From contig JACIYT010000004.1 of assembly GCA_014359765.1 (NCBI GenBank), positions 62,001 through 126,000 on the forward strand: DNA of 64,000 bases. Direction: 5' to 3'. Position numbers and translations under genes: made by a program. The notes under the pieces were generated by a model. The model worked only from the letters and a program-made list of their open reading frames with translations. It was not told the DNA's origin and did not search any database. Position 1 is the first letter of the stretch, and every line of letters starts with the position of its first letter. This stretch comes from Roseovarius sp. (GTDB lineage: Bacteria; Pseudomonadota; Alphaproteobacteria; Rhodobacterales; Rhodobacteraceae). This document shows positions 1 to 8,231 of the stretch, one piece after another.

Positions 1-1200
1 CCCTGTTCCGCCGTCTTTCTGGCGATCAAGCAGCCCGATGATGCGGCCAAGCGCGACCGGGCGGCGGATATGGCGCATCTCGTGGCGCTGCTCGATCGCC
101 ACGGTGCCAGCCATCCAGAGCCCGGCGCCACGCATTACTCGGGCGAGATCGGGCGGCATATCCTCAAATGGGAGAGCCATACCGAGATGGTGACCTACAC
201 CGTCTTTACCGAAGGGGTGAGCGCGCGGCCCTTCGATCCGGCGGATTTCGACGTGTTTCCCGCCGACTGGCTCGATGCCGCGCCGGGGGTGCGGATCACC
301 TCGGCGATGATCCGCGTGGTGCCGTGTGTCAGCCGGGAGGCGACGCGCGCCGAGATCGACAGCTGGTTCGTGGCCGAGAGCGTGGCGGCGGCGCGGGTGC
401 TCGACGATGCGGGCGTGATCGCGGGGGATTTCCGGATCGATCCGGCCGGGCATCTGCGGTTTTCGCTGCATGTCGCGCCCACCACCGGCGTGCGGCGGAT
501 CGGGCGCATCGTGCAGCGGCTCTGCGAGATCGAGACCTACAAGGCGATGTCGATGCTCGGCTTTGCCCGCGCGCGCAGCATGGCCGGGCAGATGGGCGAA
601 ACCGAGACGCGGCTGAGCCGCCTGGTCCAGGCCATGACCGAGGGCGCGCAGCCTGCCGAGGCGACGCTCGGGGAGCTCCTGCATGTCGCGGCCGAGCTCG
701 AGGCACTGGTGGCGCAATCCTCGTTCCGCTTTGGTGCGACGGCCGCCTATGAGAAGATCGTGCACCAGCGCATCGCCGCGTTGCGCGAGGAACGGTTCGA
801 GGGCCGCCAGACATTTTCCGAGTTCATGATGCGCCGCTACGATCCTGCGATGCGCACCGTCGCCGCCACCAAGGAGCGGCTGCTGGCGATGGCGGACCGG
901 GCGATGCGGGCGGGCGATCTCTTGCGCACGCGGGTCGATGTGGAGCGCAGCGCGCAGAACCAGGCGCTGCTCGCGAGCATGGACCGCCGCGCCGATCTGC
1001 AACTGCGCCTCCAGCGGACGGTGGAGGGGCTGTCGGTGGTGGCGATCAGCTATTACGCCGTGTCGCTGGCGGGCTACCTGCTCTATCCGCTGGCCGAGGC
1101 GCTGGGGCTGAGCAAGGGAATGATCATGGCGGCGGCGACGCTGCCGGTCATCGCGCTGGTGTGGTGGATGGTGCAGCGCATCCACAAGAAGCTGCACTGA
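1..1200 (+). CDS. DUF3422 family membrane-anchored protein, 5' partial
   Basis: The reading frame is open from the first base, so the true start lies before the window; the first in-frame ATG at 70 is probably internal. I recognise DUF3422 from the stretch HTEMVTYTVF (about residues 37-46 counted from base 70), the long helical middle and the C-terminal pair of hydrophobic segments (about residues 318-345 and 350-370) that end in a basic tail RIHKKLH. Function of this family is not established; the two C-terminal segments suggest anchoring in the inner membrane with a large soluble domain. It runs toward ribB but is separated by 120 bases with no clear terminator. Identification is fairly confident, role unknown. 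Confidence 0.8.
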   Translation, partial: PCSAVFLAIKQPDDAAKRDRAADMAHLVALLDRHGASHPEPGATHYSGEIGRHILKWESHTEMVTYTVFTEGVSARPFDPADFDVFPADWLDAAPGVRITSAMIRVVPCVSREATRAEIDSWFVAESVAAARVLDDAGVIAGDFRIDPAGHLRFSLHVAPTTGVRRIGRIVQRLCEIETYKAMSMLGFARARSMAGQMGETETRLSRLVQAMTEGAQPAEATLGELLHVAAELEALVAQSSFRFGATAAYEKIVHQRIAALREERFEGRQTFSEFMMRRYDPAMRTVAATKERLLAMADRAMRAGDLLRTRVDVERSAQNQALLASMDRRADLQLRLQRTVEGLSVVAISYYAVSLAGYLLYPLAEALGLSKGMIMAAATLPVIALVWWMVQRIHKKLH

Positions 1201-1320
1201 GCCGCGCTCTGCATGCCGGGTGTGACGCGGCGGAGTGCCCGCGGAAAATGCGGGCCGCTCTGCTCTGGCCATTGCCGGGCGGCTGCGCTATCCGGGCGGG
1301 GCATGAAGACGGGGGGCGCG

Positions 1321-2472
1321 ATGACCGACAGAGCCGCATTCGAGACGCCGGGGCCGGTGGAGGCCGATCTGCGCGATGCGATCGCGCCGATCGAGGAAAT
1401 CATCGAGGAGGCGCGCCGGGGCCGGATGTTCATCCTGGTCGATCACGAGGACCGCGAGAACGAGGGCGATCTGGTGATCGCGGCCGAATTTGCCACGCCG
1501 GAGGCGATCAACTTCATGGCCACCCACGGGCGCGGCCTCATTTGCCTGCCGATGACGGCGGAGCGGATCGACCGGCTCGGCCTGCCGATGATGGCGGTCA
1601 ACAATTCCTCGCGCCACGAGACCGCATTCACCGTCTCGATCGAGGCGCGCGAGGGCGTCTCGACCGGCATCTCGGCCCATGACCGGGCGCTGACCGTGGC
1701 CACGGCGATCAACGAGCGGAACACGATGGCAAGCCTGGCCACGCCGGGCCATGTCTTTCCGCTGCGCGCGCGCAGGGGCGGCGTGCTGGTGCGCGCGGGC
1801 CATACCGAGGCCGCGGTCGATATCGCGCGGCTCGCGGGGCTGAACCCGTCGGGCGTGATCTGCGAGATCATGAACGAGGATGGCACCATGGCGCGGCTGC
1901 CGGACCTGATCGGCTTTGCCGCGCGCCACGGGCTGAAGATCGGCACGATTTCGGACCTCATCGCCTATCGCCACAAGCACGACAACCTGGTGATCGAGAC
2001 CGGGCGCGAGCGCGTGACCTCCTGCCATGGCGGCGACTGGGAGATGCGTATCTTTGCCGACCAGATCACCGGCACCGAGCATGTCGTGCTCATCAAGGGC
2101 GATATCACCGACGGCCGCCCGGTGCTCATCCGTGCCCATGCTCTCAACGCGCTGGAGGATGTGCTGGGAATCGGCGCGAGGCCCGCGCACGGCCCCGCCG
2201 GCAAGCTGCCGCGCGCCATGGAGATCATCGCCCGCGAGGGGCGCGGCGCGGTGTTCCTGTTCCGTCAGCCCCGGCCCCGGCTGGCCGGCGAGATGGAGGA
2301 TGACGGTGGCCCGCGCATCATCAAGCAGACCGGGCTTGGCGCGCAGATCATGGCGGTTCTGGGGATCCATGAGCTGATCCTTCTGACCGACAGCCCCGGC
2401 TCGCGCTATCCCGGGCTCGAGCCTTACGGGCTGCGCATCGTGGGCACGCGGCCCCTGAAGGAAGAGGTGTGA
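1321..2472 (+). CDS. ribB: 3,4-dihydroxy-2-butanone 4-phosphate synthase with degenerate GTP cyclohydrolase II domain
   Basis: Makes 3,4-dihydroxy-2-butanone 4-phosphate from ribulose 5-phosphate for riboflavin synthesis. The N-terminal RibB domain (about residues 25-220) keeps DHED (41-44), RENEGDL (45-51) and the GHTEAAVD region. The C-terminal part aligns with the RibA fold (end: ILLTDSP...YPGLEPYGLRIVG), but the zinc-binding Cys cluster of GTP cyclohydrolase II is absent; where family members have a Cys-x-Cys motif this protein reads HALNALEDVLG. So the second domain is probably not catalytic, as in other alphaproteobacterial RibBA-like proteins. ATG 1321 follows a G-rich stretch; an in-frame ATG at 1303 is an alternative (six codons longer). 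RibH follows after one base, suggesting translational coupling. No FMN riboswitch seen upstream. Confidence 0.92.
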   Translation: MTDRAAFETPGPVEADLRDAIAPIEEIIEEARRGRMFILVDHEDRENEGDLVIAAEFATPEAINFMATHGRGLICLPMTAERIDRLGLPMMAVNNSSRHETAFTVSIEAREGVSTGISAHDRALTVATAINERNTMASLATPGHVFPLRARRGGVLVRAGHTEAAVDIARLAGLNPSGVICEIMNEDGTMARLPDLIGFAARHGLKIGTISDLIAYRHKHDNLVIETGRERVTSCHGGDWEMRIFADQITGTEHVVLIKGDITDGRPVLIRAHALNALEDVLGIGARPAHGPAGKLPRAMEIIAREGRGAVFLFRQPRPRLAGEMEDDGGPRIIKQTGLGAQIMAVLGIHELILLTDSPGSRYPGLEPYGLRIVGTRPLKEEV

Positions 2473-2473
2473 G

Positions 2474-3019
2474 ATGGCCGAACATGAATACATCCTGCCG
2501 CGCGCGGCGTTCGACCGCCCGGTGAAGCTCCTGATCGTGGTCGCGCCCTTCTACCGCGACATCGCCGACAACCTCATCAAGGGCGCCGTGGCCGAGATCG
2601 CGGCGACGGGTGCCTCTTGCGAGATCGTCGAGGTGCCCGGCGCGCTGGAGATCCCCGCCGCCATCGCCATCGCCGAACGCATGTCGAATTTCGACGGCTA
2701 CGTGGCGCTTGGCTGCGTGATCCGCGGCGAGACCACGCATTACGAGACGGTGTGCAATGACAGCTCGCGCGGGCTCATGCTGCTGGGCTTGCAGGGGGTG
2801 TGCATCGGCAACGGCATCCTGACGGTGGAAAACCGCGCCCAGGCCGAGCGGCGCGCCGATCCGGGCGCGATGAACAAGGGCGCGGGGGCGGCGGCGGCGG
2901 CCTTGCATCTGGTGGCGCTCGCCCGTAAATGGGGCGGCCCGCGCAAGGAGGTGGGGTTCGTCCCCGCCGCCGAGGAATATCAGATCGCGGGCGGACCCAA
3001 GGATACCCCCACCGCATGA
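2474..3019 (+). CDS. ribH: 6,7-dimethyl-8-ribityllumazine synthase
   Basis: Condenses the RibB product with 5-amino-6-ribitylaminouracil to give the lumazine precursor of riboflavin; a cytoplasmic oligomer in the family. The signature segments are visible: a PGALEIP substrate loop (about residues 57-63), GCVIRGETTHYE (about 79-90) with the family His, and the NGILTVEN segment. Length (181 aa) is typical with a short C-terminal extension. The start lies one base after the ribB stop and its stop overlaps the nusB start as ATGA, so ribB-ribH-nusB looks like one translationally coupled operon, an order common in alphaproteobacteria. Confidence 0.95.
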   Translation: MAEHEYILPRAAFDRPVKLLIVVAPFYRDIADNLIKGAVAEIAATGASCEIVEVPGALEIPAAIAIAERMSNFDGYVALGCVIRGETTHYETVCNDSSRGLMLLGLQGVCIGNGILTVENRAQAERRADPGAMNKGAGAAAAALHLVALARKWGGPRKEVGFVPAAEEYQIAGGPKDTPTA

Positions 3020-3492
3020 GCGACACGCGCGCCCCCCATAACCGCCACGCCCTGAAATCCGCCGCCCGGCTCTATGCCGTGCAGGCGCTCTATCAGATGG
3101 AGCAATCAGGCCAGACCGTCGAGGCGGTGCGGCGCGAGTTTCTCGATTTCCGCTTCGGCGAGGAGGTCGAGGAAGGGGTGGAGATGGCCGAGGGCGACGC
3201 CACGCTCTTCGCCACGCTGCTCGACGCGGCGGTGAACTGGCAGGCCAGCATCGACCAGATGACCGACCGGGCGCTGGTGGCGAAATGGCCCATTGCGCGG
3301 ATTGACCCGGTTTTGCGCGCGCTCTTTCGCGCCGCCGGTGCCGAGCTGAGCCAGACCGCGACGCCGCCCAGGGTGGTGATCATGGAATTCGTCGATGTGG
3401 CCAAGGCCTTCTATCCCGAGGGCCGCGAGCCGCAATTCGTCAATGCCGTGCTCGACCACATGGCCCGCGAGGCGCGCCCCGAGGCGTTCTGA
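3016..3492 (+). CDS. nusB: Transcription antitermination factor NusB
   Basis: Binds boxA RNA with NusE/S10 during rRNA antitermination. The protein (158 aa) has the all-helical NusB pattern: SAARLYAVQALYQMEQSG near the N terminus, KWPIARIDPVLRALFRAAGAEL in the middle and the FVNAVLDHMARE C-terminal helix. The start at 3016 was chosen because it overlaps the ribH stop as ATGA and gives the usual family length; the longer in-frame opening at 2929 would run inside ribH. It is the last gene of the ribB-ribH-nusB operon, followed by a hairpin and a convergent gene. Confidence 0.95.
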   Translation: MSDTRAPHNRHALKSAARLYAVQALYQMEQSGQTVEAVRREFLDFRFGEEVEEGVEMAEGDATLFATLLDAAVNWQASIDQMTDRALVAKWPIARIDPVLRALFRAAGAELSQTATPPRVVIMEFVDVAKAFYPEGREPQFVNAVLDHMAREARPEAF

Positions 3493-3536
3493 GGCGACGT
3501 CCCGGCGCCGCGCCCGTGCGCGCGCGCGCCCCTCAT

Positions 3537-3564
3537 CGCCGGACCGCCCTCATGCGGCCCGGCG
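3537..3564. terminator. Candidate bidirectional terminator hairpin
   Basis: Eleven-base arms (3537-3547 and 3554-3564) with one mismatch and a 6-base loop lie between the convergent nusB and oxygenase genes. There is no T-run on either side, so the hairpin may act with Rho or only protect the transcript ends. Confidence 0.4.
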
Positions 3565-3587
3565 ATCCGGTGGCGTCCCGGCCCGGT

Positions 3588-4250
3588 TCAGCCGCGCCCG
3601 GTCAGCCCCTTTGCCATGCGCAGGATCTTCTTGCCGGTATGGGTGCCGAGCCGCGACAGGCGCTGCGCCTGAAGCGCGATAGGGTCCGAGCGCACCCAGT
3701 TGACCTGCACCATGCGCCGCTCGCCGTCGAATCGCTTGTAGCCGTGATAGCTGTTGTCGGAGCGTTTGAACGCCAGCAGCGTGCCGCCCAGCGGCGTCAC
3801 CTCGGCCACGTAATCCTCGATGTCGTCCTTGCCGCGCAGCATCCGCAGCTTGCCGCCCTCCTGTGTCCATTCGGGGTTGAAGTAGAGCAGCACGGTCATG
3901 ATCTTCGACCAGTGGTCGGTGTGGATATTGCCGTCGCTCGGCTCCGAGAGCTTGCGCACGGTGATGCTCTTGGTGGTCTGGCTCAGGTCGATGTCGAACT
4001 TGCGCGAGATCATCCGCTCGAATTCGGGACTGTCGAGATCCTCGAGGATCTGCGCGAAAAGCGGGCCGTATTGCAGGTTCTCGGGCTTGAAGTTGGCGGG
4101 CACGTCGATCTGCGGGTAATCCGCATTCACCCGCTCCAGCATGTCGGCCGGGATCACGTCCGTGGCGACCATGAAGCTGAACGGATCGGTGGTGAGCGGC
4201 GCCTTTTCGACGGCGCCAAAATCGAGAATTCTGGTCATCGTGGTTGTCAT
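3588..4250 (-). CDS. Fe(II)/2-oxoglutarate-dependent oxygenase
   Basis: A 220-residue double-stranded beta-helix oxygenase. The iron ligands are visible as His110-x-Asp112 (HTDH) and distal His169, with an Arg at about 178-179 that would bind 2-oxoglutarate. Relatives of this small 2OG family act on many substrates, including sugars and lipids; the substrate cannot be read from sequence. It is the last gene of a minus-strand run: its ATG overlaps the stop of the upstream nucleotidyltransferase as ATGA, and the acyltransferase at 5108-6256 is 9 bases further upstream. Sitting at the edge of a ceramide-synthesis locus, it could hydroxylate a lipid or head group; that is inference. An in-frame ATG at 4238 is an alternative start. 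Confidence 0.8.
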   Translation of the reverse strand: MTTTMTRILDFGAVEKAPLTTDPFSFMVATDVIPADMLERVNADYPQIDVPANFKPENLQYGPLFAQILEDLDSPEFERMISRKFDIDLSQTTKSITVRKLSEPSDGNIHTDHWSKIMTVLLYFNPEWTQEGGKLRMLRGKDDIEDYVAEVTPLGGTLLAFKRSDNSYHGYKRFDGERRMVQVNWVRSDPIALQAQRLSRLGTHTGKKILRMAKGLTGRG

Positions 4251-5098
4251 GGCTGCATCTTTCCTGCGGCTTGGGAAACGGGATCAGGGGCGGGGTCCGC
4301 CCCGGCATGGCGCGTGAGCACAAGATAGTCATCGACCGAGTCAACGTCCACCGAGGCATGGGCATAGGGCAGCACGACCACGCCGACGCGCAGCCCCGTC
4401 TTGCGCGACAGAAGCGCCAGCGCCCGCTCGAGCGTGAGCCAGCCCAGCCGGTAGCGCAGCACCGCCCACAGGCCCAGCATCCGGATCACCGCGCGCGGCT
4501 TCTTGCGCTCGCGCTCCACCTCGCGCCAGCGATCGGCCATGCGGCGGCCCTCGGGCGTGAGAAAGGCAAAGAGGTTGCAGCCGCAGAACGCGCCGTCGCG
4601 GAACCGCAGCACGGTCTTCTTCAGGTCCGGATAGGCCCCGCGCACCAGATCATGGGGCGCGAGCCCCACCACCATGTCACAGCCCGAGCGCGCGGCGTCG
4701 CGGCAGAAGTGATCGACGATCTCGCTGCTCAGCAACGGATGATCGGCGGTGGTGAGCATCACCTTGCGGTCGTCGGGGAACCCGGTGAGCACCTCATAGG
4801 CGCTGGTCGAAGGGCTGGCCCCCGGCGGCGACCAGGTCACGCGGCCCGCCTCGATCAGCCCCGAGAGCACCTCCGAGGACCGCACGACCGCCTCCGCCGG
4901 GCCGCTCAGATGCACCGATCCCACCTGTTCCGCGCCTTCCAGCGCCGCGATCACCCGCGCGATCATCGGCCTTCCCGCGATCTCGATCAGCGCCTTGCTC
5001 GCCACGCCCGCGTGATCGCGCAGCGCGTCGCGCGCATCGCGCTCGCCGGCAAGGATGACGGCGGCGAAATCGGGCGGCGGGGTTTTGGGACGGGTCAT
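4247..5098 (-). CDS. MobA-like nucleotidyltransferase
   Basis: A 283-residue protein with a GT-A/MobA-like nucleotidyltransferase fold: FAAVILAGE at residues 11-19, Lys35 in SKALIEIAGRPM, and a LTTADHPLL segment where the family has its metal-binding Asp. The usual GG-x-G-x-R loop after LAG is replaced by an unusual ERDARDALRDHAG stretch. Related proteins transfer NMP to sugar phosphates, cofactors or head-group alcohol phosphates. It is coupled by ATGA to the oxygenase downstream and follows the GNAT gene by 9 bases. From memory, the Caulobacter ceramide-phosphoglycerate pathway also includes a nucleotidyltransferase, so a role in activating a polar head group fits; I cannot verify that here. 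Confidence 0.75.
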   Translation of the reverse strand: MTRPKTPPPDFAAVILAGERDARDALRDHAGVASKALIEIAGRPMIARVIAALEGAEQVGSVHLSGPAEAVVRSSEVLSGLIEAGRVTWSPPGASPSTSAYEVLTGFPDDRKVMLTTADHPLLSSEIVDHFCRDAARSGCDMVVGLAPHDLVRGAYPDLKKTVLRFRDGAFCGCNLFAFLTPEGRRMADRWREVERERKKPRAVIRMLGLWAVLRYRLGWLTLERALALLSRKTGLRVGVVVLPYAHASVDVDSVDDYLVLTRHAGADPAPDPVSQAAGKMQP

Positions 5099-5107
5099 CG
5101 GCGGGCC

Positions 5108-6256
5108 TCAGAGCGGTTTTTCATAAACGCGGTAGCGCTTGTAGATGGTGCTGCCGATTTCCTCGATGATGTGGCGCATCCCGTCGTTATCCTCGAGGAT
5201 CCAGCCCATCTCCACCCGGCTCACCCCGCGCGCGATCATCGCCTTGCGCACCGCGTCGATGACGAGAAAGGCCAGCGTCGGCCCGAGGCGCGAATTCTGG
5301 TGCGCCTTGCGCACCCCCATGAGCGCCACGCGCGTGCTGCGCGCGCCCTGCATCTTCAGCCGCCACAGAAGTTTCGCCCAGCCGAAGGGAAAGAGCCGCC
5401 CACGCAGATCGTGGATCATCTCGTTGAGATTGGGGAAGGCGGTGATGAAGGCCACCGGCTTGCCCTCGATCTCGGCGAACTGGATATAGTCGTCGGGCAG
5501 AAGCATCAGCAGCGCCTTGGCGGTCTCGGCGAATTCTTCCTCGGTGAAGGGCACGAACCCCCAGTTATCCGCCCAGGCATCGTTGAAGATGTCGCGCATC
5601 GCGGCGATGTCGGCGGCCTTGGTCTTGCGGTTGAAGGGGCGGATCGTCACCCGGCGGCTGGCGCGTTCGGCGAGCTTGGTCATCACCGGCGGTGCCACGA
5701 AATCGGGCTGGACCATATAGGTCAGCAGGTCCTTGACCCCGGCCAGCCCCTGCTCCTCGAGGCGCGGCCCGTAATAGCGCGGCGCATGGCCCATCATGAT
5801 ATAGGGGGGATCGTCGAAATTCTCGACCAGCAGGCCGATTTCCTCGTTGATCGAGAGGTTGTAGGGCCCGCGCATCCGCGCCGCGCCGCGCGCGCGCAGC
5901 CAGTCCTCCGCCACCTTGACAAGCGCCGCGAAGACCGCCGGATCGTCCACCGCCTCGATCATCCCGAAATAACCGAGGCGGCCGCCCTCCACCTCGGGCT
6001 GGAGCCTGTCCATCTGCGCGGTGATGCGGCCCACCGGCTCGGCCCCGCGCCAGGCGACCCAGCGGGCCACCTCGCAATGCGCAAATAGCGGGTGGTTCTG
6101 ATAGACGCGCTGTTTCTGCTCCAGCAGCAGCGGCGGGACATAGGCCGGATCGCCGGCATATATCCGCTCGGGCAGGTGCAGGAAATCGCGCATGGCCGCC
6201 CCCTTTTCCGCCGGGCGGACCTCTATCGGGGCGCTTGCGGGAGCGGTGACTGCCAT
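5108..6256 (-). CDS. GNAT-fold N-acyltransferase-like protein, candidate bacterial ceramide synthase
   Basis: A 382-residue protein of the acyl-CoA N-acyltransferase superfamily with an N-terminal part rich in the family signature GPYNLSINEEIGLLV and YIMMGHAPRYYGPRLEEQG, and a C-terminal GNAT-like half (VALMGVRKAHQNSRLGPTLA, then EMGWILEDNDGMRHI). Start ATG 6256 has an AAAGG-type ribosome site; the longer opening to 6373 is unlikely. In Caulobacter the ceramide synthase that N-acylates 3-ketosphinganine is, as I recall, a GNAT-type protein encoded close to spt. This gene lies about 7 kb from spt in a lipid locus, so it is the best candidate here for that step. The superfamily call is firm, the ceramide assignment is inference. 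Confidence 0.65.
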   Translation of the reverse strand: MAVTAPASAPIEVRPAEKGAAMRDFLHLPERIYAGDPAYVPPLLLEQKQRVYQNHPLFAHCEVARWVAWRGAEPVGRITAQMDRLQPEVEGGRLGYFGMIEAVDDPAVFAALVKVAEDWLRARGAARMRGPYNLSINEEIGLLVENFDDPPYIMMGHAPRYYGPRLEEQGLAGVKDLLTYMVQPDFVAPPVMTKLAERASRRVTIRPFNRKTKAADIAAMRDIFNDAWADNWGFVPFTEEEFAETAKALLMLLPDDYIQFAEIEGKPVAFITAFPNLNEMIHDLRGRLFPFGWAKLLWRLKMQGARSTRVALMGVRKAHQNSRLGPTLAFLVIDAVRKAMIARGVSRVEMGWILEDNDGMRHIIEEIGSTIYKRYRVYEKPL

Positions 6257-6481
6257 CTTGTGCCTTTCGTTCTGCGGGACCGTCTTGCCGCGCCCTTCGT
6301 TGCCGGGAGCGGCGCGCGTTGCGGCCGTGCCGGGCCGCGATGAGCCTTGCCGCATCCGGGCGGGGCAGGGCAAGCCCCCCGCGCGCGCAAGCCGGGCAAT
6401 CCGGTAAGATTGTTACAGCCCTGTGCGCCCGGACGGCGGCCCCTTGCCACATGCCGCTTGCAGTTCCCGGGCCGAAGCCCG

Positions 6482-7492
6482 ATGAACCGCGCACCGACCA
6501 CGCAGCACCGGAAAGCGCGCCCCTTGGCCAAGTTCATCCTCGGAAGCCATCTTCGCCACAAGGCGCTCGAAAGCCGCGCGGCCAGCAATGTGCTCTGGGC
6601 CGTCGATCTGGCCTTTGTCGGTGCCCTGACGGGGATGTTCCGGGTTTTGCCGCTGCCATGGGCCTCGGCCACAGGCACGCGCCTCGGGCGGCTCATGGGC
6701 CGCGTCTTCAGGAACCGCACGCGCCATGTGCGCGCCAACCTGACGCTGGCGCTGCCGGACCGCCCGTCCGAGGAGATCGACCGGCTGGCCGGCGAGGTCT
6801 GGGGCAATGCGGGCGCGGTCCTTGCCGAATATCCGCACCTGGGCAAGTTCACCGATCCCGCGCGCGGCCTGCTCGATATCGAGACGGTCGAGGACGATCC
6901 CGCCTGGTGCCGCCCCGGAACGCCGGTGGTGTTCGTGGCCGCCCATCTCGCCAACTGGGAGGTGGCCTGCGCCGCGTTGACGCAGATGGGCATCCGGTCT
7001 CACGCGCTCTATGCGCCGCTGTCGAACCCGTGGCTCGATCGCATCCTGCTGCGCCATCGCGCGCGGCTGGGCTGCGAAACGATCTCGCGCGATGCCGGGC
7101 TGCGGGCCTTTCTCCTCGCGCTCAAGAAGGGGGAGGCCCCGGCCATGATCATCGACCGCCGCGTGCAGGGCGGCAAGCCCGTGCCCTTCTTCGGCGCGGA
7201 AAAGCCGAGTTCGACCCTGCCTGCGGGGCTTGCGCTGCGCTTTGGCGCGCCGCTCGTGCCGGTGCAGGTCGAGCGTCACCCCGGCGCGCGCTTTACCGTG
7301 CGCTTTCACGCGCCGCTCACCCCGCGCAACCCCGAGGCCGACATGGATGCGCAGGCGCTCGACCTTACCCGCCAGATCCACGAGCATTTCGAGGCATGGA
7401 TCACCGCGCGGCCCGGCGAATGGCTCTGCACCAGCAAAATCTGGCATGGTTCTGTTCTTCGGGCGCGAACCGGCATATATGATCAGGTCTAA
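6482..7492 (+). CDS. LpxL/HtrB-type lysophospholipid acyltransferase
   Basis: A 336-residue acyltransferase of the lipid A late-acyltransferase family, acting at the inner membrane with acyl-ACP or acyl-CoA donors. The catalytic H(x4)E box is present as HLANWE (His155, Glu160), followed by an ALYAPLSNPWLD segment and a PVPFFGAEKPSSTLPAG region typical of the family. A hydrophobic stretch near residues 38-62 anchors it. ATG 6482 was preferred over 6347, since the extra N terminus is low-complexity Arg/Pro and unlike the family. It heads a plus-strand run with a fatty-acid-hydroxylase-like gene, a second acyltransferase and an ELM1 protein. Whether it acts on lipid A, ornithine-type lipid or a sphingolipid is not clear. 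Confidence 0.82.
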   Translation: MNRAPTTQHRKARPLAKFILGSHLRHKALESRAASNVLWAVDLAFVGALTGMFRVLPLPWASATGTRLGRLMGRVFRNRTRHVRANLTLALPDRPSEEIDRLAGEVWGNAGAVLAEYPHLGKFTDPARGLLDIETVEDDPAWCRPGTPVVFVAAHLANWEVACAALTQMGIRSHALYAPLSNPWLDRILLRHRARLGCETISRDAGLRAFLLALKKGEAPAMIIDRRVQGGKPVPFFGAEKPSSTLPAGLALRFGAPLVPVQVERHPGARFTVRFHAPLTPRNPEADMDAQALDLTRQIHEHFEAWITARPGEWLCTSKIWHGSVLRARTGIYDQV

Positions 7493-7530
7493 TCAGGCCT
7501 GACAACGCGCACCCATTCAGGAGGCTGCCC

Positions 7531-8178
7531 ATGTCCGATCATCAACCCAGCCGTCGCTATCGCGTGGACGAGTCCGTTCGACTGTTCAGGAACCCGCTGA
7601 TGGAAAGGCTGAGCCATGTGCACCCGATCGTGCCGCTGCTGGTCTGGGGGCCGGTGGCGGGCTGGCTGATCTGGCGGGCGGTGGCGCTGCATGGCATCGG
7701 CCTTTGGGGCCTCGCGCTCATCGGGCTGGCGGGGCTGGTGACGTGGACGCTGGCGGAATACCTGCTGCACCGCTACCTGTTCCATTTCGAGCCGAAGACC
7801 GATCTGGGGCGGCGGTTCATCTATCTCTTTCACGGGGTTCACCACGATACGCCGCAGGACAAGACGCGCCTTCTCATGCCGCCCGCGGGCGCGCTGCCGA
7901 TCATCGCGGTGCTCTACCTGATGTTCTGGCTGATCCTGCCCTACCCCTGGGCCGAGCCCTTCACCGGCTTCTTCATCATCGGCTACCTGATCTACGACTA
8001 TATCCACTATGCGACGCATCACTTCCCGATGCGCCACCCGATCGGGCAGTTCCTCAAGCATTACCACATGAGCCACCATTTCTCGAACGATGCCGGTCGC
8101 TACGGGGTCAGCTCGCCGCTCTGGGACTGGGTGTTCGGCACCTGGCCTGCAAAGCCGGGGCGCGCGCAACGTCGCTGA
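7531..8178 (+). CDS. Fatty acid hydroxylase / sterol desaturase superfamily membrane protein
   Basis: A 215-residue di-iron membrane oxygenase. Histidine boxes are HRYLFH (80-85), HGVHH (101-105), HYATHH (159-164) and HYHMSHH (177-183), with membrane segments at about 33-50, 56-76 and 120-155. The family hydroxylates or desaturates fatty acyl chains, sterols, carotenoids and sphingoid bases; the compact size and box spacing resemble fatty-acid 2-hydroxylases. ATG 7531 has a strong AGGAGG site 7 bases upstream. It lies between two LpxL-type acyltransferases and near the ceramide operon, so hydroxylation of an acyl chain or sphingoid base is the likely role; the substrate is inferred. Confidence 0.85.
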   Translation: MSDHQPSRRYRVDESVRLFRNPLMERLSHVHPIVPLLVWGPVAGWLIWRAVALHGIGLWGLALIGLAGLVTWTLAEYLLHRYLFHFEPKTDLGRRFIYLFHGVHHDTPQDKTRLLMPPAGALPIIAVLYLMFWLILPYPWAEPFTGFFIIGYLIYDYIHYATHHFPMRHPIGQFLKHYHMSHHFSNDAGRYGVSSPLWDWVFGTWPAKPGRAQRR

Positions 8179-8231
8179 GGCGGGGCGCGGTCGCGCACTG
8201 GTTTCGCCCCGTTGGGGGCCGGGAAAGACAT

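Noticed and set aside
1201..1320. FMN riboswitch before ribB
   Set aside because: The conserved FMN riboswitch segments are not present in the 120 bases.
4244..6088. 614-codon open frame on the plus strand
   Set aside because: Antisense to the nucleotidyltransferase and GNAT genes, with no recognisable domain and a shadow composition.
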